Shown here one piece after another: positions 46,469 to 55,549 of a stretch of 64,000 bases of DNA. The DNA comes from JAAELZ01 sp965237485 (lineage in GTDB: Bacteria > Pseudomonadota > Gammaproteobacteria > Arenicellales > Poriferihabitantaceae), in the NCBI GenBank assembly GCA_965237485.1, contig CBDEFQ010000006.1:682001-746000 (forward strand), in the 5' to 3' direction. Positions within the stretch are counted from its first letter, which is position 1. The number at the start of each line of letters is the position of its first letter. The position numbers and the translations under genes were made by a program. Below the pieces are notes generated by a model that worked only from the letters and a program-made list of their open reading frames with translations, had not been told where the DNA came from and did no database searches.

Positions 46469-47677
46469 ATGCAAGCCAGTAACAAAATCAACTCGATGCC
46501 ATCATTTCTTGCCTCACCGAAATTCAGGGAACCCATACTTTTAACTCCTGGGCCCTTAACCACCTCTATTGAGGTTAAAGAAAGTATGCTGATTGATTGG
46601 GGGTCTTGGGACCAAGATTTTCGCGATATGACGGCCAAACTCAGGTCTGAATTACTTAACATGGTCGGTGCGGTTAATAACGATTTTGACTGTGTTCCGA
46701 TGCAAGGTAGCGGAACATTTGCCGTCGAAGCCATGCTTGGCTCATTTTTACCGAAAATAAGTAAAACGTTAGTATTAGCTAATGGCACTTACGGCCTTCG
46801 AATAGCGAAATCACTTGACTACATTGGTCGCGATTATCAATTACTCGATAAAGGCGATTACCTGCCTCCCAGGGGTACTGAAGTCGCAGCTATTTTAGCA
46901 GCAGACGCACAGATAACTCACGTAGTGGTTGTGCATTGCGAAACCTCGTCCGGGATACTAAATCCTGTTGAGGAAATATCAAAGGTGGTTGCAGAAGCCA
47001 GGTGCAAGTTATTAATCGACACCATGAGTGCCTTCGGGGCTATTGATTTGAATATGCAAACAATAGAATGTGAAGCGTTTGTATCATCTGCCAATAAATG
47101 CATAGAGGGCGTACCCGGGTTTGGCTTTATCATTGCGCGAAAAACCGCGCTAGAAGCGGCGAAAGGTCAATGCCACTCCCTTAGTTTAGATGTTTATGAT
47201 CAGTGGCAACACATGGGGAAAACAGGTCAGTGGCGCTTTACTCCGCCTACGCATGTCGTCGCGGCATTTATGCAAGCGCTCGAACAACACAAGGCCGAAG
47301 GTGGTGTGTTAGGACGTGGCGCACGTTACATCCAAAACCGCGATATTTTAGTCGCTGGCATGAGAAATCTTGGCCTTGAAACTTTGCTAGAAGACCGTTG
47401 GCTCTCTCCAATAATTGTTACGTTTTTCAACCCCAGTGACGATAAATTCGAATTTAGTCGTTTTTACGACCAAATGAAGCAAAGAGGATTTATTATTTAT
47501 CCGGGCAAATTAACCGTAGTAGACAGTTTTAGAATTGGCTGCATCGGGCATATCGACGGCAATGTCATGCACCAAGTAGTTAATGCGGCCAAGCTATCGC
47601 TTGCAGAGATGGGTGTCGTAGATGCGGCGCCACCGCAAGAAGCCATAACCGAGCGCGCAAAACTACTCAATCAGTAA
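46469..47677 (+). CDS. phnW: 2-Aminoethylphosphonate-pyruvate transaminase
   Basis: About 402 residues from the ATG at 46469, preceded by GAGG 11 bp upstream; an in-frame TTG eight codons earlier is less likely. It converts AEP and pyruvate to phosphonoacetaldehyde and alanine. Fold-type I PLP enzyme: ILLTPGPLTTS start motif, MQGSGTFAVEAM, Asp in LIDTMSAFGAID, and the PLP Lys in VSSANKCIEGVPGFGF (about residue 210). First gene of phnW-phnA-phnY. A C-terminal tail of about 30 residues is slightly longer than usual. Confidence 0.93.
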   Translation: MQASNKINSMPSFLASPKFREPILLTPGPLTTSIEVKESMLIDWGSWDQDFRDMTAKLRSELLNMVGAVNNDFDCVPMQGSGTFAVEAMLGSFLPKISKTLVLANGTYGLRIAKSLDYIGRDYQLLDKGDYLPPRGTEVAAILAADAQITHVVVVHCETSSGILNPVEEISKVVAEARCKLLIDTMSAFGAIDLNMQTIECEAFVSSANKCIEGVPGFGFIIARKTALEAAKGQCHSLSLDVYDQWQHMGKTGQWRFTPPTHVVAAFMQALEQHKAEGGVLGRGARYIQNRDILVAGMRNLGLETLLEDRWLSPIIVTFFNPSDDKFEFSRFYDQMKQRGFIIYPGKLTVVDSFRIGCIGHIDGNVMHQVVNAAKLSLAEMGVVDAAPPQEAITERAKLLNQ

Positions 47678-47707
47678 CCTTACTTCTTATTTAAATTGAA
47701 TCTATAA

Positions 47708-48964
47708 ATGAACCACTCTTCCTTTAACGTAAATGACCGTGAATATTTAGTTTCCAATACTTGTGCCGTAACTATTTGCATAGATGGCTGCGAACCAGAT
47801 TACTTCGACGAAGCAATTAACGCTGGCGTAATGCCTAATTTAAAGCGCATAAAAGAAACTGGAACAGATTGCATTTCTCACTGCGTAATCCCAAGTTTTA
47901 CCAATCCAAATAATTTGTCTATCGCCACTGGTCGCCCTCCTTCGGTACACGGCATTTGCGGCAACTTCGTATACGACCCAGACACCGGCGAAGAAGTGAT
48001 GATGAATGACGCTAAATTTTTGCGTGCACCGACTATTTTCCAAACCTTTGCCGATGCGGGCAAAAAAGTAATCATTGTCACCGCTAAAGACAAACTACGC
48101 TCTTTACTTGGCTACGGTTTAAATTTTGAAAGCGGTCAAAACATGTGCTTTTCTGCGGAAAAATCGGGCACTTCTACGGTGGCCGAACACGGCATGGAAA
48201 ACGCATCTAACTGGCTAGGCATGCCCGTTCCAGATGTTTATTCAGCCGAACTATCTGAATTCGTATTTGCAGCAGGCGTTAAATTATTGGCAGAGGAAAA
48301 ACCAGACCTGTTGTATTTGACCACCACTGATTATGTGCAGCACAAACATGCACCCGGCACGCCTAAAGCTAACGAGTTTTATGAAATGTTTGACAAATAC
48401 CTAGGTCAACTCGACGAACTCGGCGCAGCTATTGTGATGACGGGTGACCACGGTATGAATGCAAAACATAAAGCAGATGGCACACCAGACGTTATCTATT
48501 TACAAGACTTGCTAGACGGCTGGCTAGCACCAGAACAAGCTCGCGTTATCTTGCCTATTACCGACCCATACGTTGTGCATCATGGTGCTTTAGGCTCGTA
48601 TGCAACAGCTTATCTTCAAGAAGGTGTCGACCGTGACGCGCTTATCGAACGTTTAAATGCGAAGCAAGGCATCATGAACGCACAAAGCCGTGAAGCTGCT
48701 TGCGCCGAATTTGAGCTGCCGGCCGACCGCGTAGGTGACATCGTAGTGGTGTCCGACAAAAACGTAGTGTTAGGCACCAGCGAACATCGCCATGACTTGT
48801 CTGGTTTAACCGAGCCACTGCGCTCGCACGGCGGCGTCTCTGAGCAGCGCGTGCCATTTATTATTAACCGCGCGATAAAAGACGTGCCCGATGCACCCGT
48901 GTTACGCAACTTTGATGCCTATTTTTATGCGACTAAAGCAGCCGCAATGACAGGGACAGCTTAA
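47708..48964 (+). CDS. phnA: Phosphonoacetate hydrolase
   Basis: 418 residues, alkaline-phosphatase superfamily. It cleaves the C-P bond of phosphonoacetate to acetate and phosphate using two zinc ions. Metal and nucleophile residues are visible: Asp26 in ICIDGCEPDY, Thr65 in IPSFTNPNNL, Asp/His in TTDYVQHKHAPG, Asp-His in MTGDHGMN and the late His in LRSHGGVSEQ. It begins 30 bp after phnW and its stop overlaps the phnY ATG by one base (TAATG). With PhnW and PhnY it gives a full AEP-to-acetate route. Confidence 0.93.
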   Translation: MNHSSFNVNDREYLVSNTCAVTICIDGCEPDYFDEAINAGVMPNLKRIKETGTDCISHCVIPSFTNPNNLSIATGRPPSVHGICGNFVYDPDTGEEVMMNDAKFLRAPTIFQTFADAGKKVIIVTAKDKLRSLLGYGLNFESGQNMCFSAEKSGTSTVAEHGMENASNWLGMPVPDVYSAELSEFVFAAGVKLLAEEKPDLLYLTTTDYVQHKHAPGTPKANEFYEMFDKYLGQLDELGAAIVMTGDHGMNAKHKADGTPDVIYLQDLLDGWLAPEQARVILPITDPYVVHHGALGSYATAYLQEGVDRDALIERLNAKQGIMNAQSREAACAEFELPADRVGDIVVVSDKNVVLGTSEHRHDLSGLTEPLRSHGGVSEQRVPFIINRAIKDVPDAPVLRNFDAYFYATKAAAMTGTA

Positions 48965-50433
48965 TGAGCACCCAAGTGAGCAGCTATGCGGTTACAGAAA
49001 TTCGCCATGAAACCATGCGCATTGGCGGAGAGAAAGTCGACACCAAAGAACATTTTAATGTGCATTACCCGTATACCAATGAGGTGATCGGCACCGTGCC
49101 GGCAGGCACCAAAGAACATGCGGCTAAAGCATTTAAAATAGCGGCTGATTACAAACCCAAGCTGACTCGTTACGAACGCCAACAAATTTTGTTTCGCGCT
49201 GCTGAGCTGATTCGCGAACGAAAAAAAGAGATCGCCTATTGGCTGACGCTGGAGCTTGGCATTTGCCAACAGCACGCCTTATATGAAGCTGGGCGTTCAT
49301 ACGATGTGTTCACCCTTGCCGGCCAGATGGCCATTTTAGACGATGGGCAGATATTTTCTTGTGACCTAACACCTCACGGCAAAGACCGCAAAATCTACAC
49401 ACTGCGTGAACCCGTCAACGTTATATCTGCGATCACACCATTTAACCACCCGCTCAATATGGTGTCGCATAAAATCGCGCCATCCATTGCAACCAACAAT
49501 TGCATGGTTTGTAAGCCAACAGAATTAACACCGCTCACCTGCATTACCTTGGCCGACATTCTTTACGAAGCAGGTTTGCCGCCAGAAATGTTCCAAGTGG
49601 TCACGGGCATGCCAGCAGATATCGGCGATGAAATGATCACTAATAAAGAAATTGATATCATCACCTTTACCGGCGGCGTACCAGTTGGAAAAATGATCGC
49701 GGACAAAGCAGGATACAAGCGCACAGCATTAGAGCTCGGCGGTAATGACCCGCTTATCATCCTTAATGACCTAAATGATGAAGACCTCGAAAAAGCAGCA
49801 ATGCTGGCCGTTGCAGGTGCTTGTGGTAACTCAGGCCAGCGTTGTACGGCCATTAAACGTATTCTGATACAAGAATCTATCGCCGATAAAGTGGTGCCGA
49901 TGATTCTCGAAAAAGCCAAAAAGATTCGCTTTGGTGATCCAATGGACCCTGAAACACAGCTTGGCTGCGTTATTCACGCAGAGGCCGCTGAATTGTTTGA
50001 AAAAAGAGTATATGAAGCCGTAGAGCAAGGCGCAAAGGTGCTATATGACCCTGGCCGGGTTGGCGCTTTGTTACCGCCTATTGTGGTCGATTACGTACCA
50101 CATGATTCGGATTTGGTTTTTGAAGAAACATTCGGCCCGATCATTCCGGTCGTGCGCGTCCCCGACGATGATATTGAGTTAATGAAGATTTCAAATTCCA
50201 CCCCGTTCGGGCTCTCGGCTGGGGTTTGCACTAACGATCTGAATCGTATTATGGCCTACATCAACGGTTTACATGTGGGCACCGTAAATATATGGGAACA
50301 GCCTGGTTACCGAATAGAAATGTCTCCATTTGGTGGCATTAAAGATTCCGGCAACGGAGTTAAAGAAGGCGTACTGGAGGCGATGAAGTTCTTCACCAAC
50401 GTGAAAACCTATTCATTGCCCTGGCCCCGTTAA
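48964..50433 (+). CDS. phnY: Phosphonoacetaldehyde dehydrogenase
   Basis: 489 residues, aldehyde dehydrogenase superfamily. It oxidises phosphonoacetaldehyde to phosphonoacetate with NAD. Asn161 in ITPFNHPLN, Glu257 in TALELGGNDP and catalytic Cys294 in NSGQRCTAIKR are present. Translationally coupled to phnA (shared base in TAATG). Aldehyde specificity is taken from the operon; by sequence alone it is a phosphonoacetaldehyde/lactaldehyde-type dehydrogenase. Confidence 0.92.
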   Translation: MSTQVSSYAVTEIRHETMRIGGEKVDTKEHFNVHYPYTNEVIGTVPAGTKEHAAKAFKIAADYKPKLTRYERQQILFRAAELIRERKKEIAYWLTLELGICQQHALYEAGRSYDVFTLAGQMAILDDGQIFSCDLTPHGKDRKIYTLREPVNVISAITPFNHPLNMVSHKIAPSIATNNCMVCKPTELTPLTCITLADILYEAGLPPEMFQVVTGMPADIGDEMITNKEIDIITFTGGVPVGKMIADKAGYKRTALELGGNDPLIILNDLNDEDLEKAAMLAVAGACGNSGQRCTAIKRILIQESIADKVVPMILEKAKKIRFGDPMDPETQLGCVIHAEAAELFEKRVYEAVEQGAKVLYDPGRVGALLPPIVVDYVPHDSDLVFEETFGPIIPVVRVPDDDIELMKISNSTPFGLSAGVCTNDLNRIMAYINGLHVGTVNIWEQPGYRIEMSPFGGIKDSGNGVKEGVLEAMKFFTNVKTYSLPWPR

Positions 50434-50449
50434 GCCAAAATTTTCCTTT

Positions 50450-50483
50450 GGGCAGTTTATTTTGCTGACTATATAAACTGCCC
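50450..50483 (+). terminator. Hairpin terminator after phnY
   Basis: GGGCAGTTTAT / ATAAACTGCCC form an 11-bp perfect stem with a 12-base loop; the following TTGTTGATT is only weakly T-rich. Confidence 0.6.
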
Positions 50484-50522
50484 TTGTTGATTACCTAAAG
50501 ACACCACCCTGCCCTAGCCCAA

Positions 50523-51371
50523 GTGGCTGATCAATTTAGTTTCGCGATAACGCTTGTTCTGATTGCGGCTTTTTTGCATGCGCTATGGAACGCGCTTATC
50601 AAGGGCGCGGCTGACCGTGCTGTTATGATGGGCTTGCTTAACGTTGGCCACGGTATACTGGGTGCTGCAATGGTAATCGCGTTCTTACCACCGGCAATAG
50701 AAAGTTGGCGATTTTTACTTGCCTCCACTTTAATTCATTATTTTTACTATGGCTTTTTACTGCGCGCTTACCACTATGGGGATTTATCGCAAGTTTATCC
50801 GATAGCCCGAGGTATAGCACCAATTCTCGTCGCATTAGGCGGCCAAGTATTTGCTGGTGAAATTCTTCCGCTTATCGCTTGGGCCGGCATATTTTTAATC
50901 TCCGGCGGCATCAGTATTATTTATTTCAGCAGACAAAAACAGGATGTAGACAACCGTGCGATAATTTCAGCCCTTATAGTCGGATTTACAATTGCAGCGT
51001 ACTCAGTTGTCGACGGCTTAGGCGTGCGCATTGCCGTCAACCCTTTAGGTTATATCGGTTGGTTATTCGTACTTGAATTCGCTTCGGGTGTAGGCTTATT
51101 GGTTTGGAGACGAAAGCACCTTCATCTCATCACCCTAAAAACCGGCGTAATGGGCTTAGCTGGCGGCATCATTTCAGCCATAGCATACGGCCTAGCCATT
51201 TACGCTAAAAGCCTTACCTCATTGGGTTTGGTTTCAGCAGTACGTGAATCTAGTGTCATCATTGCCGCCCTAATTGGCGTACTCTACTTTGGGGAACGCC
51301 CGTGGAAGCCCAGAATTCTAGCCGCGGCAATCGTAGCGTGTGGGGTTATTCTCATTGCAAGCACTGGATAG
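50523..51371 (+). CDS. DMT-superfamily (EamA) transporter
   Basis: 282 residues from a GTG start at 50523, ten predicted membrane helices in two EamA repeats (about 5-135 and 148-280). ALWNALIKGAADRAVMMGLL and YPIARGIAPILVALGG are typical EamA segments; the second repeat ends SAVRESSVIIAALIGVLYFG. It follows the phn operon after a hairpin. Substrate unknown; export of an amino acid or a small organic ion is the usual role. Confidence 0.8.
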   Translation: MADQFSFAITLVLIAAFLHALWNALIKGAADRAVMMGLLNVGHGILGAAMVIAFLPPAIESWRFLLASTLIHYFYYGFLLRAYHYGDLSQVYPIARGIAPILVALGGQVFAGEILPLIAWAGIFLISGGISIIYFSRQKQDVDNRAIISALIVGFTIAAYSVVDGLGVRIAVNPLGYIGWLFVLEFASGVGLLVWRRKHLHLITLKTGVMGLAGGIISAIAYGLAIYAKSLTSLGLVSAVRESSVIIAALIGVLYFGERPWKPRILAAAIVACGVILIASTG

Positions 51372-51481
51372 CGTGGCTAAACACGATTTAGCTTTATCTA
51401 AAATCCAACTCGGAGATCACCTGCTTAGCCACCGAATATCTTAATGTCATTCCCTTGCCGCTAGTAATAAGTACCTATTTT

Positions 51482-51558
51482 TGGTAGGCGCGATTGGATT
51501 CGAACCAACGACCCCCACCATGTCAAGGTGGTGCTCTAACCAACTGAGCTACGCGCCT
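51482..51558 (-). tRNA. tRNA-Val(GAC)
   Basis: 77 bases including the encoded CCA. The acceptor stem AGGCGCG/CGCGCCT, D arm GCTC..GAGC, anticodon stem CCACC/GGTGG with loop TTGACAT (anticodon GAC) and T arm GTTGG-TTCGAAT-CCAAT are all formed. No second copy of its 3' end is seen in the window, so it is not shown to be an attachment site. Confidence 0.95.
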
Positions 51559-51856
51559 AAAAAATCAGGCCGCGAAGTTTACACAGTTGCCTATGTAGGT
51601 TCAACGGCAAAATTAAGCAGACTCGCAACTATTAACCTACTCCGTAGACCGATCTAATGAGGTCTTCCTGATCACTGAAGGGTTTGATTTTTTACGCAAA
51701 TTTTTGATATGGCTGTCCATAGTTCGGTCAGATACCACCCGATAATCTGGGTAAACCGAGCCCATGTGGACAAGTCAGCTAAATGTGACAAATTGAATGC
51801 TACGGTGTCGCCATTTTAAAGTGTCATTTACTAACATGATGACATGAATTATAATC
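51559..51856. other. Intergenic stretch before the third island
   Basis: About 300 bp with no credible gene. TGTCGCCATTTTAAAGTGTC near 51808-51827, together with TGTGACAAATTGAATG just before, vaguely resembles the repeated ends of IS21-type elements, but no transposase remnant follows. Confidence 0.3.
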
Positions 51857-51983
51857 CCCCAGACGTCAGGGGACGTCAGGGTAGTTGCACACATTTTAAT
51901 TCACAAGGGGCGGCGGAGAAATACTCATGCCGAAATATAGCGTAGAACGAAGAGAAGCTGTTTTATCTAAATTATTATCATCA
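51857..51983 (+). mobile_element. ISc left-end fragment with duplicated tip
   Basis: Matches the first ~117 bp of ISc (terminal repeat, leader and first 23 OrfA codons), then breaks at ATCATCA. GACGTCAGGG is repeated in tandem at the tip, unlike any full copy. Confidence 0.85.
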
Positions 51984-51984
51984 G

Positions 51985-52167
51985 AATGTACATGGGAAAA
52001 ACACTTCCACTGATGGTTGGCTAGAAGAAAATATCGCCTCTCAGCCAAAACAGATGACCAGCTTTCAAGCCATTAGGACTTCCGCACACTTGCTTAAACA
52101 GGCCCTACCTTTACTTCCGGCCGATCTCCTTCGAAAGATAATGAGGAGCAGGCGACTAGAAAAATAA
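51985..52167 (+). pseudogene. C-terminal remnant of an unrecognised gene
   Basis: A frame open from the ISc fragment reads NVHGKNTSTDGWLEENIASQ, then PKQMTSFQAIRTSAHLLKQA, and ends MRSRRLEK-stop (61 codons). The helical, Leu-rich tail looks protein-like, but no family is recognised. Confidence 0.35.
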
Positions 52168-52219
52168 ATATTTTCACTTTATGAATGATATTTGCTAGCT
52201 CCTACTTTCACGGTTAAAC

Positions 52220-52381
52220 CTAGATAAATCAGTTAAACGCGGAAAAGACATGTAAGCAATTGAAGTGCATAGTGAAATCAAAAAAGTCGCGGTCACCTTA
52301 TTGGTGATAAGGTTTTTTTTGATTTTGCCAGGTGCATCAAGAGCTTGCATGGACTTTCGTGTTTTAACTGATTTATCTAGG
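52220..52381 (-). mobile_element. Hairpin MITE copy 3 (162 bp, inverted relative to copies 1, 2 and 5)
   Basis: CCTAGATAAATCAGTTAAA ends; TTAAA duplicated at 52215-52219 and 52382-52386. Confidence 0.92.
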
Positions 52382-53274
52382 TTAAAAGATGCTTCACATC
52401 ATCGGGTCAGTACATAATCAGGGGCAATGGAAGAGTGCTTTACGGCAGGTTCTGTTTCAAACAATGGATGAGCCACTTAACCAACAAGATTGGGAGGCAT
52501 TGTTTGACAGGTTAATACATATCAGTTTATTGGTTATTTGTAACCGATTAAGCATTTCCGTCATTGACATTGCTCGGCAATAATTTATCGACATCATCAT
52601 AAGTGAGGGCATTAGGCAGCTCAGTGAATACTTGCTTTAGATAGGCATACGGCTCAACGCCATTAGCTTTGGCTGTTTCAATTAAACTGTACAGGTTAGC
52701 ACTGGCTTTGGCCCCTGAGACCGTATCACTGAACAAGCTGTTCTTGCGCCCGATCACAAAGGGCCGAATGGCATTCTCACATAGATTGTTATCAATCTTT
52801 AATCGACCATCTTCGGTATACGTGATGAGCCGCGGCCATTGTTTGTTCATATAATGCATCGCCTTGCCCAGTGCCGATTGATTTACCACCACGGGTAAGT
52901 GCTGATCCAGCCATTCGCGTAACCCGTCCAGCACCGGCACCGCTCTGAATTGACGTAAGTCGGTGCGTTGTTCATCATTCAGGCCCTTCGCCTGTTTCTC
53001 AATCTTGTACAGCAACTGGATCCGTAGCAGAGCTTGTTGTGCCAGTGACGCCTTTCTGAGTTTAAGATTGCCATGCGCCTTGAGTGCCTGATCAAACTTA
53101 CGCCGCACATGCGCCATGCACCCAAGATACTGTAACTTCAGGTATGGACTTTTATATTAGATAGAGCAGTATGGCCTTTTCCCCCTAGGGGGAATTTTTC
53201 CGAATTTTTGATTTATTCAAATTTTCTATCTTGGTGTCTTGTAAGTTGAGCCATTTGTGCGTTCCCTGTTTTAA

Positions 53275-53437
53275 CCTAGATAAATCAGTTAAACGCGGAA
53301 AAGACATGTAAGCAATTGAAGTGCATAGTGAAATCAAAAAAGTCGCGGTCACCTTATTGGTGATAAGGTTTTTTTTGATTTTGCTAGGTGCATCAAGAGC
53401 TTGCATGGACTTTCGTGTTTTAACTGATTTATCTAGG
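53275..53437 (-). mobile_element. Hairpin MITE copy 4 (163 bp) in the ISb leader
   Basis: Inserted between the ISb left end and the transposase start; TTTAA duplicated at 53270-53274 and 53438-53442. ISb copy 1 shows the empty site (TTTTAAGCAATTAA). Confidence 0.92.
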
Positions 53438-53468
53438 TTTAAGCAATTAAAATACTGGAGACACCCAA

Positions 53469-54655
53469 ATGACCCAATCAAACAATAACGTATTTGACGT
53501 AGTAGTGGAACACACATCTCAGAAGGCCCCGATGCCATGCGCCCCGTGCTCACCGCACTGCTCAATGAGGCGATGAAGATTGAAAGAGAGCCGTTTCCAG
53601 GCGCATCACACTATGAGCATAGTCAAGACCGGCCAGGGTTTGCCCATGGCTACCAGGATAAGCGTATCGATACGCAAGCCGGTACGCTCAATCTGCGTAT
53701 CCCAAAGACCGCTAAACACGTTGATGAACCTTTTTACCCTCAATCGCTAGAACGCGGCTGACGCAGCCAACGTGCGATGCTGCTGACCGTTGCTGAAATG
53801 TACGTGACGGGCGTTAGCACGCGCCGAGTCGAAAAAGTCATGCAGAGCATGGGTATTGAAAGCATCTCCTCTACACCGGTCTCACGGGCTAACCAGAGCA
53901 TGGATGAGGCGTTAAAAGTCTGGCGTGATCGTCCGTTGGGTAAAGTCTCTTACCTAATCCTTGATGCGCGTTATGAAAAGGTGCGTGAGGGCCACCAAGT
54001 GATTGATATGGCGGTGTTGAGTGCGGTGGGTGTATTGCCTTGTGGACGGCGTTGCGTATTAGGAACGGCAATGGCGCTTAATGAAGCCGAGGTTAACTGG
54101 CGAGAGTTCCTCAAAGGCTTGGTTGACCGGGGCATACATGGTATTGAGTTTATTGTCAGTGATGATCACCGTGGCTTAAAAGCCGCTAGAAAGGCAGTGT
54201 TCCCAGGTATACCTTGGCAGCGTTGCCAGTTTCATCTGGCGCAGAATGCAATGCATCATGCCCCCAATCACAAGATCAAGCAGCGCATTGGTGGTGAGCT
54301 GCGTAGTGTTTGGAATGCACCCAATATGGCAGCTGCTCAGGTTAATCTAAAAGTCCTTGTGAGCCAGTACCAGGAAAAGCATGCTCACTGGGCGCAGTGG
54401 CTAGAAAACAATGTGCCTGAAGGGTTAAATGTGTTTGCCTTGCCAGATAGACACCAAAAGAAAATGCGAACCTCCAACCGCATTGAACGGACGGTTCAAC
54501 AAGAACTTAAGCGGCGAACCCGCTTGGTCAGAGTCTTTCCTAACCGAGAGGCTTGGTTACGATTAGTCAGTGCCATTCTGATTGAAATAGACGACGAATG
54601 GGCTAATGCTAATCATCGATATATCGTGTGGAACGACAATGAGTCAACTTGCTAG
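53469..54655 (+). pseudogene. ISb transposase (IS256 family) with frameshift and in-frame TGA
   Basis: Same two lesions as copy 1: MTQSNNNVFDVVVEH is out of frame with MRPVLTALLNEAM by the CACACA run, and TGA at 53759-53761 follows PQSLERG. Downstream the frame is open for 292 residues (MLLTVAEMYVTGVSTRRVEK to the stop) with LILDARYEKVREG, IVSDDHRGLKAAR and TSNRIERTVQQELKRR. The C-terminal run C5 is intact here. It could act only by recoding or as a partial protein. Confidence 0.88.
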
Positions 54656-54829
54656 ACAAAAAGTCCATACCCAATGTTGCGTAATCGCACCCAAGCGGCG
54701 TTATCTCATTAAGTGCACAAACCTTGTTATAGCCCTCATAACCATCTATCTGCAGATACCCAGCATAATCACCCAATAACTCTACGGGTACTTCTTGTGA
54801 TCGCGTTGGCGCGTAACCTTTGCTTAAAA

Positions 54830-55013
54830 CATGACTTCTGAAATCCATATGTAAATATTGGTGCAATTTGTCTGCATGTCCCTCTTTACTGTAAAGTATC
54901 TCCCCATTCGCGTTATGTTTTACATAAGGAGAGTAATACTCTCTTATATCATTCTGTTTTCCGTTAATTTGAAATTTACTCATTGAATTCAATTAACATG
55001 ATTAATAGTGCGC
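54830..55013 (-). other. Foreign coding-like segment inside IS66 tnpC
   Basis: Read on the minus strand from an ATG near 54983: MSKFQINGKQNDIREYYSPY, then VKHNANGEILYSKEGHADKL and HQYLHMDFRSHV, running in frame into the IS66 TnpC core at SQEVPV. It does not look like TnpC and has no recognised family. It could be the start of another gene fused by deletion. Confidence 0.35.
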
Positions 55014-55018
55014 ATAAA

Positions 55019-55180
55019 CCTAGATAAATCAGTTAAAACACGAAAGTCCATGCAAGCTCTTGATGCACCTAGAAAAATCAAAAAAACCTTATCACCAATA
55101 AGGTGACCGCGACTTTTTTGATTTCACTATGCACTTCAATTGCTTACATGTCTTTTCCGCGTTTAACTGATTTATCTAGG
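55019..55180 (+). mobile_element. Hairpin MITE copy 5 (162 bp)
   Basis: CCTAGATAAATCAGTTAAA ends; ATAAA duplicated at 55014-55018 and 55181-55185. Confidence 0.92.
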
Positions 55181-55549
55181 ATAAAGGCAACATTCGTGTA
55201 ACCCGAGTTTAGTTTGTAGTTGGAGCACCATTTGCTTGAGTTTATCAAGGTCATCAGGCAGTGATTCTAGGGCCGAATTCATGGTCGATATTTTACCATA
55301 TGGCCTCGATAAAAGCCTTATAGAACTGTATAGTGCGGTAGGCTGGCATGGCCCTGTAGTAGGGTTAAATCATAGCCATCCAGTAGCCAGTTGATTTGCT
55401 GCGCCGTCAGCTCAACACTATCGAGCGGTAAATTCATCGGCCACCGAAACCGTGCCTTGTCGATGCGCTTCATCCACAGGATAAAACCATTGCCTTCCCA
55501 ACCTACCAGCTTCACCAAGCGGCAATTTTCAGGGTAGTTGCACATTTTC

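Larger units (their letters stand above)
53126..54686 (+). mobile_element. ISb copy 2 (second IS256-type family), containing a MITE
   Basis: Complete ends with a perfect 8-bp duplication, GCACCCAA, at 53118-53125 and 54687-54694, inside IS66 tnpC. About 1393 bp without the MITE. CCCCCTAGGGGG near the left end (53181-53192) is shared with copy 1. Confidence 0.93.
52548..55282 (-). pseudogene. IS66-family TnpC transposase, broken and partly replaced
   Basis: The N-terminus (55282 onward: MNSALESLPDDLDKLKQMVL) is cut by a MITE at 55019-55180. A foreign ~190-bp piece follows. Then SQEVPVELLGDYAGYLQIDG and YEGYNKVCALNEITPLGC join, across ISb copy 2 (GCACCCAA duplicated), to MAHVRRKFDQALKAHGNL and the rest, with KIDNNLCENAIRPFVIGRKN (catalytic Glu region) and the stop at 52548. 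About 250 central residues are missing. TnpC is the IS66 transposase; tnpB lies just upstream (55318). Inactive. Confidence 0.85.

Noticed and set aside
51482..51558. tRNA-Val as attachment site for the island at 51.9-57.3 kb
   Set aside because: No direct repeat of the tRNA 3' end and no integrase; the island is explained by IS insertions.
51784..51830. Possible IS21-type end repeats
   Set aside because: Similarity is weak and no IstA/IstB remnant or inverted partner was found.
52389..52583. Forward ORF of 64 codons between a MITE and IS66 tnpC
   Set aside because: Overlaps the 3' end of tnpC on the other strand and has no recognisable features; more likely IS66 end DNA.
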